A stretch of 64,000 nt of DNA from Megaleporinus macrocephalus (GCA_021613375.1 CM038706.1:27655866-27719865); one strand, 5' to 3'. Shown: positions 34,401 to 46,576, counted from the first letter of the stretch. The notes: generated by a model from the letters alone, not told the origin. Numbers and translations: made by a program.

Positions 34401-34652
34401 TGGTAACAATTTACTTGAACCCCACTATATAACAATAAACACATCATAAACATGTCATGGAAGGTGTCACATGTTATTTGTTCAGTTATATAACAGGGTG
34501 ATGTTACCGTGTCATGTCAACTTATGTCACATGCTTGTAAGGCTAAGTACAGCGGTTACCTGTCATGAAATCAAATGACAACATATGGCAGTGACATGTT
34601 TATAGCATGGTTATGTCAATGTTATGTGTCAGTAAAGCATTACAGACTATTT
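34401..34652. repeat. Candidate interspersed repeat (tgtcatg-rich)
   Basis: Starts with tggtaacaatttacttgaac and carries many tgtca / tgacat words on both strands (tgtcatgg, gtgtcaca, tgtcatgt, atgtcaca, tgtcatga, tgacatg). This pattern, with a tggtaaca-ttacttgaa start, is one I associate with a widespread fish element. The ends are not clearly inverted. Confidence 0.5.
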
Positions 34653-35250
34653 TCTACTCTATACTACCATAGTTAGGGAGGTATTTGCACTAGACAGAGG
34701 TAGGCAGCCACCTAAGGCCCCCATGAGCCAGGAACTCTGTGAAAATGATGTTAAATGACCTATTCAGAAATGCATATACTTTTTAAATAGTTACATTTTG
34801 ATGAGTGTAGTAAATATGTTTCAGTAGTATCAATGTAAACCCCTGCCCTACAAGTCACGGACATAATGGGCTATTCCATGCAAAGTTGGTAAGTGATAAC
34901 CTATATTATAGGAAAGAGGATATTTTGTGTGAGTTGAGAGATTCAGTGCAGAGAAATGTAAAAATAGTTTGTTCAGAATGCTTGTTGCTAAACTTAACTT
35001 TCAATCAGAACAGAGTGCTCCACCGGCTCAGCAGATCAAATACAATGCTAGTGATGTCTTCAAATCTTAAAACGTCTCAAAATTAGTCAAAAAGTTCAGT
35101 AATCTTTTTTCAAGATGAGAAGTAGCAGGCATATCAACTCGACTTGATGAGATATAACATTTTGTATTGTACAGTGTTGTAATACTCAGAAGCCTACTGT
35201 GCATTAGGGGGGCTCTATTCCTGTCTTTTGCTTAGAACCTCAGACTCACT
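34653..35250. other. Spacer, nothing recognised
   Basis: No coding frame above about 66 codons and no repeat structure. Confidence 0.5.
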
Positions 35251-35254
35251 AAGA

Positions 35255-35770
35255 CTACATTACAAGCCTCATTGCTCAAATCCAATTTTTTGTTCAGATC
35301 TGATCTTCCTAACATGATGGTTCACATTCATGTAGGTAAGAGACTCGAATTTGTTATTAATGTGAACAGACCGGCTGAAATGAGCTGCATGCACAAACAT
35401 GAATGAAACACTTGCATCGTGAAAAGCAGACAAACAGAACAAGCCTTCAGCGCAAAGATAATTAGCTCTGAGCAGCTTTCAGTTGCTCATTATTAGAGCG
35501 AGCTGAAGATAATACCAGATCAGATGTGTTGTTTTCCACTGTTTACTGGCACTAACTTCAGGTTTGGTGCTGCTACCATTTGAATGCCAAATAATGAAAC
35601 ATGAGCGCTGCAAAAAAACATGAATTCTGATTTGAGCCTTCTCATTAAGGTTGCATGCCCATAATATGTATCTGTTAGGACCACATAACAAAGTGACTTG
35701 TGAGGTGGGATTTGTGAGATCAGATTTCACACGGCTCTTAAAACATCAGATCTGTGTCAGATTCGTGCCT
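35255..35770. repeat. Candidate interspersed repeat
   Basis: cattgctcaaatccaatttt and gttcagatctgatcttcc at the left, and aaaacatcagatctgtgtca at the right, suggest loosely inverted cagatct-type ends around a roughly 500-bp interior without coding capacity. I associate the left end with a fish DNA element, but no second copy exists in the window. Confidence 0.4.
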
Positions 35771-36994
35771 AAATTCACCTCTGATTATAATGAACCAACC
35801 TTTGAGGCATCAACTCTCAACATGGCCTTCATTATGCATCACGAGAAAATCCCATGCAAACCTCACATCAATCATTCTCTTCACACCAACAAGCTCAAAG
35901 TTTTAAACAGCACCAAAAAAGTTGTATCAGCTCTTATTCCAACACAAAGAGTCACAGCTAGCGCGTTCGTCACCAAACCCTCCAAAAGAAACACTAATTT
36001 TCCACATTTCCCAGAGATTAGCACCGCATGAGGAGCGATCGACTGTTCGCCGTCTCAGTGTTCCTGCAAATAATGGCGGACTGGAGCCGTGGATGGGCAT
36101 GAGGGGAGGAAGAGGTTGATAGGAAAGCTGTTAGTCTGTCTGCCACTAACTCGCGCTTCTCTGGCGCTCTTTCACACTGCCGATGGCTTTGTCGTCTCCT
36201 TTGAGAGCTTTCAGGCGAGCTTTCATCCAATTTTATAGCCGAACAAAGCCCGCAGAGCTTTGTTCAGAAAACCTTAAAGCCTCGACAGAGATCCGCAGGG
36301 CCGCACAATATGTGTTAGGGGAAAAATGGAAGCCGAGGCATAATAGAAAACCAGACACAAACACATGCGTTTTTGAAATATGCTAATGCTTCTTGAAGCC
36401 CAGATTGAATTGCCCCTGTTCAAAAGTGTGTTTATTTTTTTGCCAATTGGAGTGTGAGGCATTTTAGACTTTTGATTGTTCATATTTATGCCTGTGGATC
36501 CTCCTCTATGGAATCAATATCCTGACATTAAGGGATTTTTAGGGGGAAAAAAAAGCCCTCCATCGGTGGCAAAATTGAAAGCCACCATAGATGAATTGGT
36601 GTAGCTATGCACATACCAAAAAAAAGCTAAAAAAAAAAAAAAGAAGATGCTCCAGGGGCCTCATCTGGGTGAGGCATATTGAAGATATGAAAATATGAAT
36701 CAATAGAGCACTAAATAATGGAGAGGTGATAAAAAAAGATTCTTAAAGTTCTTAAAGGTGAGGTGCCATGTGTCCACGCCAGCTTTCTCCAGGATTCTTG
36801 CGCTGAGCTCCAGGCCAGGCAGCAGCCGGCCTCCCAGCTGCCCGTGTGGAGAGCCTTGTTAAGTGGTCGAGATATGTGGCCATTTCAGCGCTTAATTGGG
36901 CCCCGTAAACAGGCCCACATCAGAAACCGCCTGTTTATGTTCCCATTACAGCATGCAGTGGTCGCGCCGATGACCAGCTCTCCCTCTGGGATGG
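35771..36994. promoter_or_regulatory. Possible regulatory blocks
   Basis: Two GC-richer, repeat-free stretches, about 36010-36320 and 36750-36990, are separated by AT-rich sequence with A-runs (36548-36554, 36632-36642). The stretch 36230-36275 contains a cyagagctttgtt inverted arrangement (gaacaaagcc ... gagctttgttc), a good dyad with SOX- or TCF-like attc/ctttgt cores. A 126-codon frame at 35651-36031 shows no recognisable domain. Confidence 0.35.
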
Positions 36995-38015
36995 TTAAAA
37001 GGGAATTTCCAAATTTCTGCATACTTCGGTGGTTGAGATGTAAACAAAGTCATTCAAAGTGGTCTGATGTGAAATGATTCATTGTAGAGAAACTCTGATT
37101 TCTTTACAGTGGTATGTATAGGAAGCCGGTGTCACAGCACCAGAACAGCCATTTTATATACTTTATAAAATAAGCGCTGAACCTCAGTGAGTCTTCTGGG
37201 TTTTTATGTATTGTTGATGATAGTAAAACAGAGGTGAGTTGACAAAAATATAGTATTTTCTTTCGCCTTGCAACACCATGCGCCGTGCAGTACATATGGT
37301 CAAAAGTATGTGAACACCCCACTGCAGCAAATGTGTTGTTTCAGCCAAGACAACTGCTAACAGGTGTACAAAATCAAGCACATAGCCATGCAAGTCCCTA
37401 AAACATTCGGAGTAGTAAGGGTCATACTATCAATGACTTCAAACTTAGAACTGTCACTTGATGCCAGTCAGTTCATAAAAATTTTGCCCAACTTTTGGTC
37501 AACTGTAAGTGCTAAAAACAACAACACTTCAGCCACAAGGCGGTGGCCCATTCAAACTGACAGAGCTGGGCTGCCAATTACTGACGCATGTATCACATCA
37601 AAAATGCTTATCCTCTGCTGCATCACTTACTACAGTAACCAACTGCAAGAACGTCAACACCAGAACTGTGCCGAAAGCATTTCCATAAAAATGTCCTTGG
37701 TTTTGAATGGGCTGTCTAACAAGCTCATGTAGGTTTGATGGTCAGGTGTCCACATACTTTTGGCCATATAGCGTACCTCTCTGCCATGAATGGATTCAAA
37801 TAAATGGATTAGGCTAAAATCTCAAAGCTATCCTAAAACATGGCCTCAGACATATTCATAACTATTCATAATAACTTCTGTAAGGTAGCTATTAAAGACG
37901 GTCGGTTTCTATCACAACCACGAAACTCTGTAAGTTTCTCAGACTAAAACACTCGGAACTACTTTCTTTAATTATTATGCAGCATTTGGGAAAAATCGGT
38001 GGAATTCCCCTTTAG
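36995..38015. mobile_element. TTAA-type MITE, family A, copy 2 (interrupted)
   Basis: The left end is TTAA at 36995-36998 followed by aagggaatttccaaatttct. The right end, read in reverse, is taaaggggaattccaccgat with the outer TTAA now TTAG (38012-38015). Internal sequence (cattcaaagtggt-tgatgtg onward, 37050-37120) matches copy 1 at about 800-880. Removing the 487-bp insert at 37289-37776 leaves about 534 bp, close to the 578 bp of copy 1. This supports one family and a later insertion into this copy. Confidence 0.7.
37289..37776. mobile_element. Tc1-type MITE inserted in family A copy 2
   Basis: The left end reads catatggtcaaaagtatgtg after TA at 37291-37292. The right end reads cacatacttttggccatata, ending before TA at 37774-37775. 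The match in inverted orientation is strong. Near the left, acaggtgtacaaaatcaagc is shared with the Tc1 derivative at 27777-28310. No usable transposase frame exists. A 122-codon frame at 37364-37732 runs through it but resembles no transposase. Confidence 0.75.
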
Positions 38016-38660
38016 GATCAGCAGCTTACCTCAAGCCAGCCCAACACTTACTCGTCTTTCAGCACCTCTTCCAAGGAGGCTCCCGAGATCCATCACTATC
38101 GTTAAAACACACTGGCCTCGTCATAAAAAGAAGATGCAGCTGAAGTCAACCTGGACTGATGATAGAAACTGTTAGGCCGTGCATGCATGGGGGTTGATGC
38201 CATGAGGAACTCCACATAAACTCAGAAGTAAGAAGAAAAGGACTAGAAGTGATTAAATGCGTAAATGCTCAAATGATCCGGCTGCTGGGACCACAATTAG
38301 GTGCTAACCTAAAAAGGATATGTGAAGCGCATCCAAAACAAATTGCTTTCTTGTTGAGATTTTACACCGCAGAGGAAAAAAAACCCAGAGTTGTAAACTA
38401 GGGTAAAGACTCGAACGGCACATGGACTGGACAGTTGCCAAATATCCATAGGGCATTAGCAACCAACTGGTGAACCTCATTAAAAAAGTAGAGAAACCTA
38501 TAACCATTAAAAGCCCATTAAGCAGCATGTAATTTTGTGGAACTAAATAGCAGAGAGTAATCAAAAGCACATGAAACCCAGCTGGGAAACTAAGCAAATT
38601 GTTTCGATTAGGGGAGAATGCATCATCAACAACACCGGCTTATTTTTTTTCGGAGGTCCG
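38016..38660. promoter_or_regulatory. Possible regulatory block
   Basis: Repeat-free. About 38440-38620 contains gcccattaagcagcatgtaa and ctaagcaaattgtttcgatt, with ATTA-type cores and an acaatt-like word. Chance frames only. The assignment rests on composition. Confidence 0.25.
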
Positions 38661-38671
38661 TTTCTCCTCGC

Positions 38672-38710
38672 CGCTCTCTCTCTGTGTCTTTCTCTCTCTC
38701 TCTCTTTTCC
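38672..38710 (+). repeat. CT-rich run
   Basis: Mostly ctctctctctgtgtctttct and following tctctctc units. Confidence 0.8.
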
Positions 38711-38989
38711 AATTTCCTCACTAATTACACAGATTGATGCAGATGACAGGCAACTGTACGTGACCCAAATATCTATTTTCCAACTCAGTTTGACAGGCAA
38801 GAATCTTTAAACCTCCAACTTGTCTTCTAGTATTATTTAACGTTAGCTTATGTTGAAATAAACAGCTTTAAAAAGTAAAAAAAAAAAAAAAGCCCATTTT
38901 GCTTCCAGGGTACATCCATCATTCCTGTTTATTAATTAAAGTAAAGCAACATTTCCTCAATATAGAAGAACTAAAATAGTCCTCTCTTT

Positions 38990-39500
38990 CATTAGGAGCT
39001 TCAAACATTGGTTAGTGTGCTGTCATTCAATGTTTGTAACCAGCTTTGATTAATTTATGCTGTTCGGTTTCAGGAAAAAAAAAAAAAAGGCTTATTTAAA
39101 GAAGGTGTTCAGATGCGTGTTCCTTTAGGGCAATGATAATTATGTGACAGCTTCAGAGATCTCTGCAAAAATGATTAAATTAGCTTGTCTCCGTGCTTAA
39201 AGAGGGAGAATGTTTTTTTAGGCTCGTAAAGAGTATAGTTAAGACTCAGAGGACAGACTCACCTCCGTGTTAAACGGTGACCAGGAGCGGGTTTATTATG
39301 TGTAAAATGTCATTACGCACGTCAAGAGGCATATTTCTTAGCCATTAGTCGAGTCGTAACTGCATTTGAGAGCAACTTAGCACGTCTGTTCACGTTTAGA
39401 CTGTAGGCCTTAATTAAGAACATGCCCACATTCAATTCTGACATTGTTACTGACCATTGTTTCACATACAACAGAGTTCTAGCGTCATGATAAATAAGAA
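38990..39500. promoter_or_regulatory. Possible enhancer block
   Basis: Repeat-free apart from a run of 14 A at about 39075-39088. Homeodomain-like cores (ttgattaatt, gataattatg, gattaaatta, ccttaattaa) and a ccattgttt SOX-like word (about 39456) occur within 450 bp. Several segments (about 39200-39330) are of balanced composition, unlike neighbouring spacer. The assignment is inferred from motif density only. Confidence 0.35.
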
Positions 39501-40019
39501 AGAGACTCTGAAACATGTGCCCAGGGTGTTGAAATAGTTGCCCCCAGTTTTCAAAGACAAAATGAAGAGCTCAGACTCTTAAAGAAATATTTTGGCAGTT
39601 CATCAAATGTAGGCCTATAGAAGTCAACCCTTCTGCCAAATGGGTGCAGTGCATATGTTTCTAGGGTTATATATTCCCAGATCTCTGTGTCTCCTTTCAA
39701 TTTTCTTGGAAAATAACTCCATGCTTCCATGTTGCCTCAATCATATGTCCTTAACACAAAAACAAGAGTATCGTTTGGTCACAGACGTACAGGTTCTGAT
39801 GCTTCCAGACAGATCATCTCTAACTGACTAAAACTCTGTTCAGTGATAGACTGCAATTATGTCTTTATTTAAAATGTCACAGATTTAATACAAAACATCA
39901 CCAAATTTGTAAGAACTATGGAATATCAGAGCACATCATCAACACCATTGCCTTTTCACATTGTACCTCATACTTCCTTCTTATAAGGTGACCAGAATTC
40001 TAGGAATTGTGGGATTTAT
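39501..40019. other. Spacer, nothing recognised
   Basis: No coding frame beyond 65 codons and no repeats. Confidence 0.5.
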
Positions 40020-40210
40020 TGCTTGGCGCTTTTCAGAAACACTCACTAAGAAAATAAAATAAAAGTCTCAAATATCATTATCGTCTAGCAGCTCAGGCAG
40101 GGATGAAACAGGGATATGTTTATCACAAAAGATTTAGTGATTATATCAGCCCTTATTTAAATTCATTAATAAGAGATTTGTGGCAACAGAAAAGAAACTA
40201 CAGACCCTAA
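40020..40210. repeat. Dispersed repeat B, copy 2 (pairs with 18310-18520)
   Basis: The best match is at 40085-40142 (tagcagctcaggcagggatg through cacaaaagatttagt) against 18385-18445, same orientation. Flanking similarity is weak and the ends are undefined. Confidence 0.45.
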
Positions 40211-41315
40211 ACCTACTCCTGGGCTCCAGTTTTGAAGGGAAAGAGATTGCTGCTGTCGTATGCCATGTCATAGGTGTCTGAAAAGGTGATGCAGTTTAAA
40301 AAAATAAACTAAAGCTTTTAGTAGATGGTATGGTGGCTACATTCAAAAAGATTGTATGCCAGTATAAATCACTTGGAAGTGTTTAATTCCCGTAACCCCA
40401 TTCTTGCTTGTAATACTCAGGTTACCTTGTGTCTTGATTTTGCGGACTCTGGAGTTTTTCCAGAGACTTTCCAGTGTGTTTTCACAGTTGAAAACAAGGA
40501 CATTTCCGGGTACAGCTTAAGTTGGTAAACTGAGATGTCTGGTCACCCTGTCTAATACTAGTATACGTGTTTTTTGCCTTCTTCTGCTAACTGGTTAGGG
40601 CTAGTACAATAAATAACGATAAACAAGAGAAAGGCACTGCACCAAATCTTAACCGGGCCAAAAAAATATTCAATTAAAACAATGATTTGCATTTGCTAGC
40701 TAATAAGCTCACTGAAAGTAAGCTACTTGAAGCTTGGTTGCCCAGTCAAGCCAGTGAGTAAAGTTTTCTGCAGTTTTGCACATGAATTATGTGGCTAATA
40801 CAGTGCTAAGCTACAAAATATAGCCCACCAATTAGTACTCCACAGGCAGTCTCTTGTTTTGGCTAAAGAGTTCTTTCAGCCAGTGAGATCCTCTGCACCC
40901 CCCACTGAGCTGAATCCTGGTTGAAGCACACTGCACAAACACGCCTCACTGAGTGTTATTGCTCGCCGCTGGGGAGTAACCAGCACTGCTGCTCTGAAGA
41001 CAATTTATCAAAATGGTCCCAGTATCAGATGCCGCTGTATTAAAGGTGAGATTTGATGAAAAATCAAATGTACACAGTTCCCTGCCTACACCATAATGTT
41101 ACCAAGTCGAAGAAGGTAGGTGCCTGAAAAGTCCTTCTGTATTGGAGTTACAGGGCTATTGTAGCTAACACGTAATGTAAGCTTACACACTACCAATTAG
41201 CACTGTGCTAACTTTATTGTTAAATGATGACATACACACTCGCATTAGCAAAACACTAGACATTTTAAAGTAGACATGATACATGACACTGCACTACATA
41301 CCATTATCTTAAAAA
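40211..41315. other. Spacer with one exon-like motif
   Basis: No repeat with definable ends and no long frame. At 41013-41045 an 11-codon stretch opens with ATG in a favourable context (aaaATGG) and runs directly into a GTGAG splice-donor-like sequence. This is too short to call a gene. Confidence 0.4.
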
Positions 41316-41495
41316 AATGGTTCTTCAGATGGATGGAAAGCGTGTTGTATATGGCTTTGTGTAGAACCTTTTTGAAAGGTTTTATAAGGAACCAAAAAAG
41401 GTTCTGCTATTATTATGATGCATGACGTCAAGTTTATAACAATAGCAGAACATTTTGGTGCTCTAAAGAACCCACAGCAGTCTGAAGAACCATTT
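41316..41495. mobile_element. Small hairpin element (ggttctt-type)
   Basis: aatggttcttcaga at 41316-41329 is complemented by tctgaagaacca at 41481-41492. Inside, aacctttttgaaaggtttta and the aaaaaggttct / agaacattttgg words add further inverted copies of the ggttct motif. Such ggttctt-rich palindromic elements are common in fishes. No target duplication was identified. Confidence 0.6.
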
Positions 41496-42350
41496 CACCA
41501 TGCAAAAACCCTACAAGCATACAAATGGTCCTTTCATGCACAAAACTCTACTAACTAAACCCACTCTCTGACACATATTAGCACACGAAACATATAAACA
41601 ATTCTCTTAAACTAAAGAACAAACTGCAATACAACATAAAATGCCACTTTTCGGACACTCCTATGAGCCTCCTGGTGTGGACATGATCACATGCCAAAGC
41701 CAAAGCCAGTAGTGGGTCATTACAATACTTTTCTTCATGTTAACAGTATATCATACAGTAGTTAAACATGTACTGGCTGATTGACTGCATAGGTTCTTTT
41801 GAATTTGACCACAACTGAGAAGCCCCAGGGAGTACAGCTCTTCAAAACATGTTGGCTAAATGTTGTATTGTTGTATAAGTGAATTCTAGATGTGTGGGTT
41901 TTCCACATACTGACATGTAGTGCTATGGAATGCCATTTAGCCAAAGAATTTGCAATCAAAGTAATTCTCTGTGACCAAATTCAAGAAATGTTTTCCCCAT
42001 GTGAAGTAAACTCACTATGGTGACCCCATCATGACGGTCTTTCTGTGTATTTTTATGGTTCCACTGCAAACCTAGGACAGTGACTGGAGTGTGAAAAGCA
42101 GTGGCTGTTTGAGCAGAGTGTGGATGTGTTCCAGCACAGTAGAAAAATTTACGAGCGCCCATACTTTCTGCTTTATTGGTTGTAAAAATGTTCCAAAAAA
42201 CAAGAAGGCAGAGGATTGGTTTACTCGCTAAGTACTGCATTGACAGCCAGTTGAGCACAGAGACCAGCTTTGTAAATGGAAAGCCTCTGTTCTGTTTTCT
42301 TAACATCGCTGATCCTGCATCAGATAATGCAGTGCTTAAAGTCATAGTTT
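41496..42350. other. Spacer, unassigned
   Basis: A 129-codon minus-strand frame (41956-42345) overlaps a 100-codon plus-strand frame (42176-42478). Neither has a motif I recognise. The regular composition could reflect a decayed repeat. Confidence 0.4.
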
Positions 42351-42379
42351 GGGGGTGGGGGGGTGGGGGAGGGGGGGGG
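42351..42379 (+). other. G-run, strong G-quadruplex candidate
   Basis: Runs of 5, 7, 5 and 9 G separated by single T, T and A give four G-tracts with one-base loops in 29 bp. One-base loops are the most stable class known for such structures. Confidence 0.8.
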
Positions 42380-44400
42380 TATAAAATTCAATTTACACAA
42401 TTTTCCCTGTACAGTCTTATCTCAAAAGTGACTTATGAAAGTGTTTTGCCGTCCACTCAGAGAACGCTACTGCAGTAGGTTAGAGACTAAACCAAACTGA
42501 ACAAGAGCCAGTGCAGATAGAAATAAATATAGCATAAGTAGATAACAAGTGCAAAGCAAAACATTTTATTTCATTGCTGTTGGACATTTTGGGTGATTTC
42601 TTTTGGTCAGTTAATCATGGAATACATACACAATGCAAAGGCATCTGGATTTATCGAATTATGTCAAAAAAATGAAAAACAACAAAAGAGATATAAAGTT
42701 TTGCTAAATTAGTAATCAATTTCAATGCGTCACAAAGACGTGCATCCTCAGTGTATATAAGAAGATAGCAAGAGATGTTGTAATGTTTGGACAGCAAGTG
42801 GAAGTTCATTGCATACCCTGGACTTCAGGGCAGAGAAGATGCTTGTCTTCCATGTGTCTTAAAGGAAGGTGGGTTGAGCTCAAATCATTGCCATCAGATC
42901 AAAAGAACCTGGTCCATTTTTTAAAGAGACTGCTGAATAAAAAAAAAGTTGACTTGTATCATAAAAGTTATTGCACTGCCATCAGTAGATTATTTAAAAT
43001 GCTCTATTTAAATAGCTTTAGATGCTCGCTGCCTGTAAATGGCTACTTCCCCATATCAAGTAATCAAAGGTAACATTTAAATGATCCATAAACATTTTTC
43101 ATGTCTGCTGTGGCAGCATGCTTTAGCCTAGGATGCTCGATGGCTTAGGTTGTTGGTTTTTTTAGCGTTATTTCAGCTTTATGGTCTTCATTGTTTTATA
43201 ATGAATAGTGTTCCAGTATTAGATGGATAGTAAAACCTGTGTTGATGCATGTACAGTCCGGTTATGTTACTGTATTTTTGGATTAGGTAGGATTGGTAAC
43301 TGCAGTACTGTGAGCTATAGGCTACAGCCTGATGTCAAGACATTATAGGAGATTGTGTTTGGAAATGTAATGTATCCTGAAACCACCCCAGACTTTTTTT
43401 CTGCCTGCATGCGTACGGCAAGCACTCCATCTGATAAAAACTGTTGTGGTGCCAAGGCTGCCTGCTGTTATCTATAAAAATGGAAAGCAAGTAACTCATG
43501 GAATACTTGGAAATTGTGCACTAACTTTTTTTCTTCTGTTTATGATGGGTTTAATTTTTACTTATTACAAAGATCTGCTGCAGAACTAAAGAAGCATACC
43601 TAAGACACCAAACACATTTCAGGTAGTCATGTTCACAACAGTTGGACTAATAAAACTATTAAAATGTGTCTAAATATAGCAACATTTCATAGTGATACTT
43701 CTCCACAAGGCGCATTTTGATAAGTTGTCTCAGCAGCAGTGCTAGTTACTCTTTAGTGGTGTGCAATAACACTCAGCAAGGCATGTTTGTGCAGTGTGTT
43801 TTAAGTCACTGCTGTGAAGAGATCAGGATTCAGCTCAGTGGGGTGCAGGCAGTGAACTGCAGCAGATCTCGCTGGCTAGAAAAAACACTGCAGTGTTGGA
43901 GCTCTTTACCTGACCCATAAAAGGACTGGGGTTGTTGTGCTTAAGCTCTAAATGTGCCGTTTTGCTTTGGTTTAACAAAGACTCGTGCAATCCGCTCCTG
44001 TGCATGCACCATTTACTGAGGAATAGCATTCAGTTCTGACACCTAAAACTGAAGGAGGACATGGAGGTTGGATTCCTCAAGAATTCTTTGCCATGAGTTT
44101 CCTCTCATGCGTCAAGGCATGCTGGGAAGAAGATTTGAGACTTTCACACATATCCCTTCGGGACCTGTACAGGGCCAGAGTATCCATAGGTAATGAAAAA
44201 AAACATTACTGTGATTTTGATGAAAATTAAGGTTTTAAATGGCAAAACAGTCTAAAATATGATCATTTTTTTTACATTGGTACCTATTTTGGAATCTTAA
44301 CAATTCTAAATTCAATGAGCTATTCAGTGAAAGCTTAAAATACAAGATTTAACCAACATACAAATATGAAATGCAATTAATGTTAATGACCAGTATATGC
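42380..44400. other. Spacer, nothing recognised
   Basis: About 2 kb without genes or definable repeats. The longest frame is 96 codons (42783-43073) without motif. Confidence 0.5.
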
Positions 44401-44780
44401 TACAATACTGTGCAAAAGTCAGAGACCATTTGTTCATTTCCAGTCAGGTTGGTCAATAAGTACAAATTAATATGAAACATATTGAACATAAAATTAAACA
44501 AAGCCCTCAACACTTTGAATTTCATTTATCAAAATTTATTGTGTTCACTCTTTGCCTTTTTCAAAGCTTCTATTGTTTTCAGTAGACTTTTCATCAAATC
44601 TTCAGCCATACCTGCAAAAGTTCAGTCTTAGAAGTTGGTTGACTTTGGTTGAACTTCTCACCATCCTAACAACCCCAAATACATTTAATGTTTCGGTCTG
44701 GACTCTGGGGTGGTCAGTCTCTTCAGTGTTAGATGCTGAGCTAAGCAGCTCAATATTGTTCAAGATTTAAGAAACTGTAC
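44401..44780. mobile_element. Tc1-like terminus and remnant
   Basis: caatactgtgcaaaagtcag followed by agacca at about 44403-44428 is a terminus I recognise from a fish Tc1-like group. The next 350 bp (tttgcctttttcaaagcttc onward) are compatible with its non-coding and C-terminal region in antisense. No transposase frame or second end was found. Confidence 0.45.
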
Positions 44781-45950
44781 ATTTAGAGAAAACAAACAAC
44801 TCTGAGTTCAAATTGTCCCGCGCCCTGTTAAAAAGTTGGGCATTGATATTGTCTTCCAATTCGCCAGCTTGTTTTGTAACTTTTCTGTTACACCTTAAAT
44901 GGCACTATACATTCTGGCATCTGTACAAGCTGTAGCATTTAAGGTAAAACTGAACATCTGATTAATAAGCCTATTTCAGCTTTATTAAAAGATGAACATT
45001 AGTCACGCCCCAGTACAGTTCAGCTTGTTAGGAAAGTTCCAAGAAGTGCAAGCATCCCCTTCACCGCCTGGAACAGTACATGTCTGCACATAGTCTGAGA
45101 TTTTCATTTTAGGATCAGTCTAGTCTTCGCCCGACTGGCTAAACGCAATGCAGCAGCCAGATTCATCTGCATAAAGCATATATGCACTGAACTTTTCCAA
45201 GGCAGACTTTGAACACGCATCGTAAGCGCTCTCTGTTTTCTGGTTCTAGTGCATTCTTTGACTTCCATCCCAATCTGGGGAATAAAAAGCCTCCAATCAA
45301 CTAGTGATGAGCATCCCTCTTTGATGAGGAAGAGCACACAGGTGCACGCGGATGCACAATCAGCATATTATCATCAGCATTCTGCAAAGTGTGCCCTGAA
45401 CAGGCTGAGGTCAGGCAGCAGGCTCTGGAGCACTCGTTAAGTAGTCCGATCTCCACAGTGCCGAGCTCTTCTGCTCATTTGAAGTGAGAAACGTGGCGAG
45501 ACTCTGCAATCCCAGGCAAGCTGAAAAAAAAGATAGAAGAACGATGTGAGCTGCGATAAGAGAGAAAAGCAGACCCAGAACCAGGTTTTCAGATTAAAGT
45601 CAATTAAATGTTGTTGCTGCTGATCTGAGGGACTGCGCTTAATAATGTTTCACTGTCTGATCACACCAGAGCCCAGCGCTGCACGGCAACAGAAAACTGC
45701 AGTAACTTCTAGATGGATTACTGACCAGTGTTATTGGGGCCAGTGCCCAGGGGCCTCTGACTGCCAGAGGTCTCTGGGAGCCTCAGAGCACATGGTCCAT
45801 GAAGGCTCAAAGACTTTGTGACAATCTGCTGCAGGTGTGACTTTTACATGAACAAATAGCTCTTGAATAAATGAAAGAAATAAATGATGCATTCTTCTCT
45901 AAGACCCTATAAGGTTTTATATCATTTTTGACATACAGGATATTGCTCTT
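44781..45950. promoter_or_regulatory. Spacer with a possible regulatory stretch
   Basis: The part at about 45060-45500 is GC-richer and repeat-free, with gcataaagcatatatgca and gcatattatcatcagcattc words. The remainder is ordinary spacer. No coding frame was seen. Confidence 0.25.
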
Positions 45951-46545
45951 ATCAGGTACACCGTACACTCATTGTTCATTGTATCAGCTCCACCTACAAT
46001 ATAGGAGCACTTTGCAGTTCCGCAATTGCAGACTGCTGTCCATCTGTTTCTCTGTATACCTTGTTACCCTGTTCTTTAATGGTCAGGGCCCCCACAGGAC
46101 CACCACAGAGCAGGTATTATTTGAGTGGTGGCTTATTCTCAGTACTGCAGTGACACTGATGTGGTGGTGGTGGTGTGTTGGTATGTGTTGTGCTGGTACG
46201 AGTGGATCACACATCAGTGCTGCTGGAGTTTTTAAACATCTCAATGTCACTGCTGCACTGAGAATAGTTCACCAATCAAAACTATTAAGCTGTGTCCTGT
46301 GGTCAGCATCCTGTGAGCACTGATAAAGACCTGGAGGACCAATACAGACAGATGAGCAGCAACAGATGAGCTACTGTCTCTGATGTTACATCAGCAAGGT
46401 GGGCCAACAAGTTAAGGAGTGTTAATAGAGAGGACAGTAATTGCAGCTCAGCACAGATGTTTCTGATGCATTTGCACCAACACAGCACACACAAACACAC
46501 CACCACATCAGCGTCACTGCAGTGCTCAGAATGACGAGGTTAGGA
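45951..46545. mobile_element. Foldback-type non-autonomous element
   Basis: The left part (46130-46195) reads ttctcagtactgcagtgaca followed by ctgatgtggtggtg and gtgttgtgctgg. The right part (46480-46540) is its inverted form (ccagcac-type start, acacaccaccacatcagcg, tcactgcagtgctcagaatg). The arms span at least 60 bp and continue outward on the left (gaccaccacagagcaggtat). The structure fits a long-inverted-repeat element with no coding capacity. Related pieces occur at 56850-57430 and 59490-59790. Its superfamily is not clear. Confidence 0.7.
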
Positions 46546-46576
46546 AACATAAATTTGAAATAAATGATCGGTACTG

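Noticed and set aside
41956..42478. Overlapping 129- and 100-codon frames on opposite strands
   Set aside because: No motif on either strand. Possibly decayed repeat sequence, not enough for a gene call.
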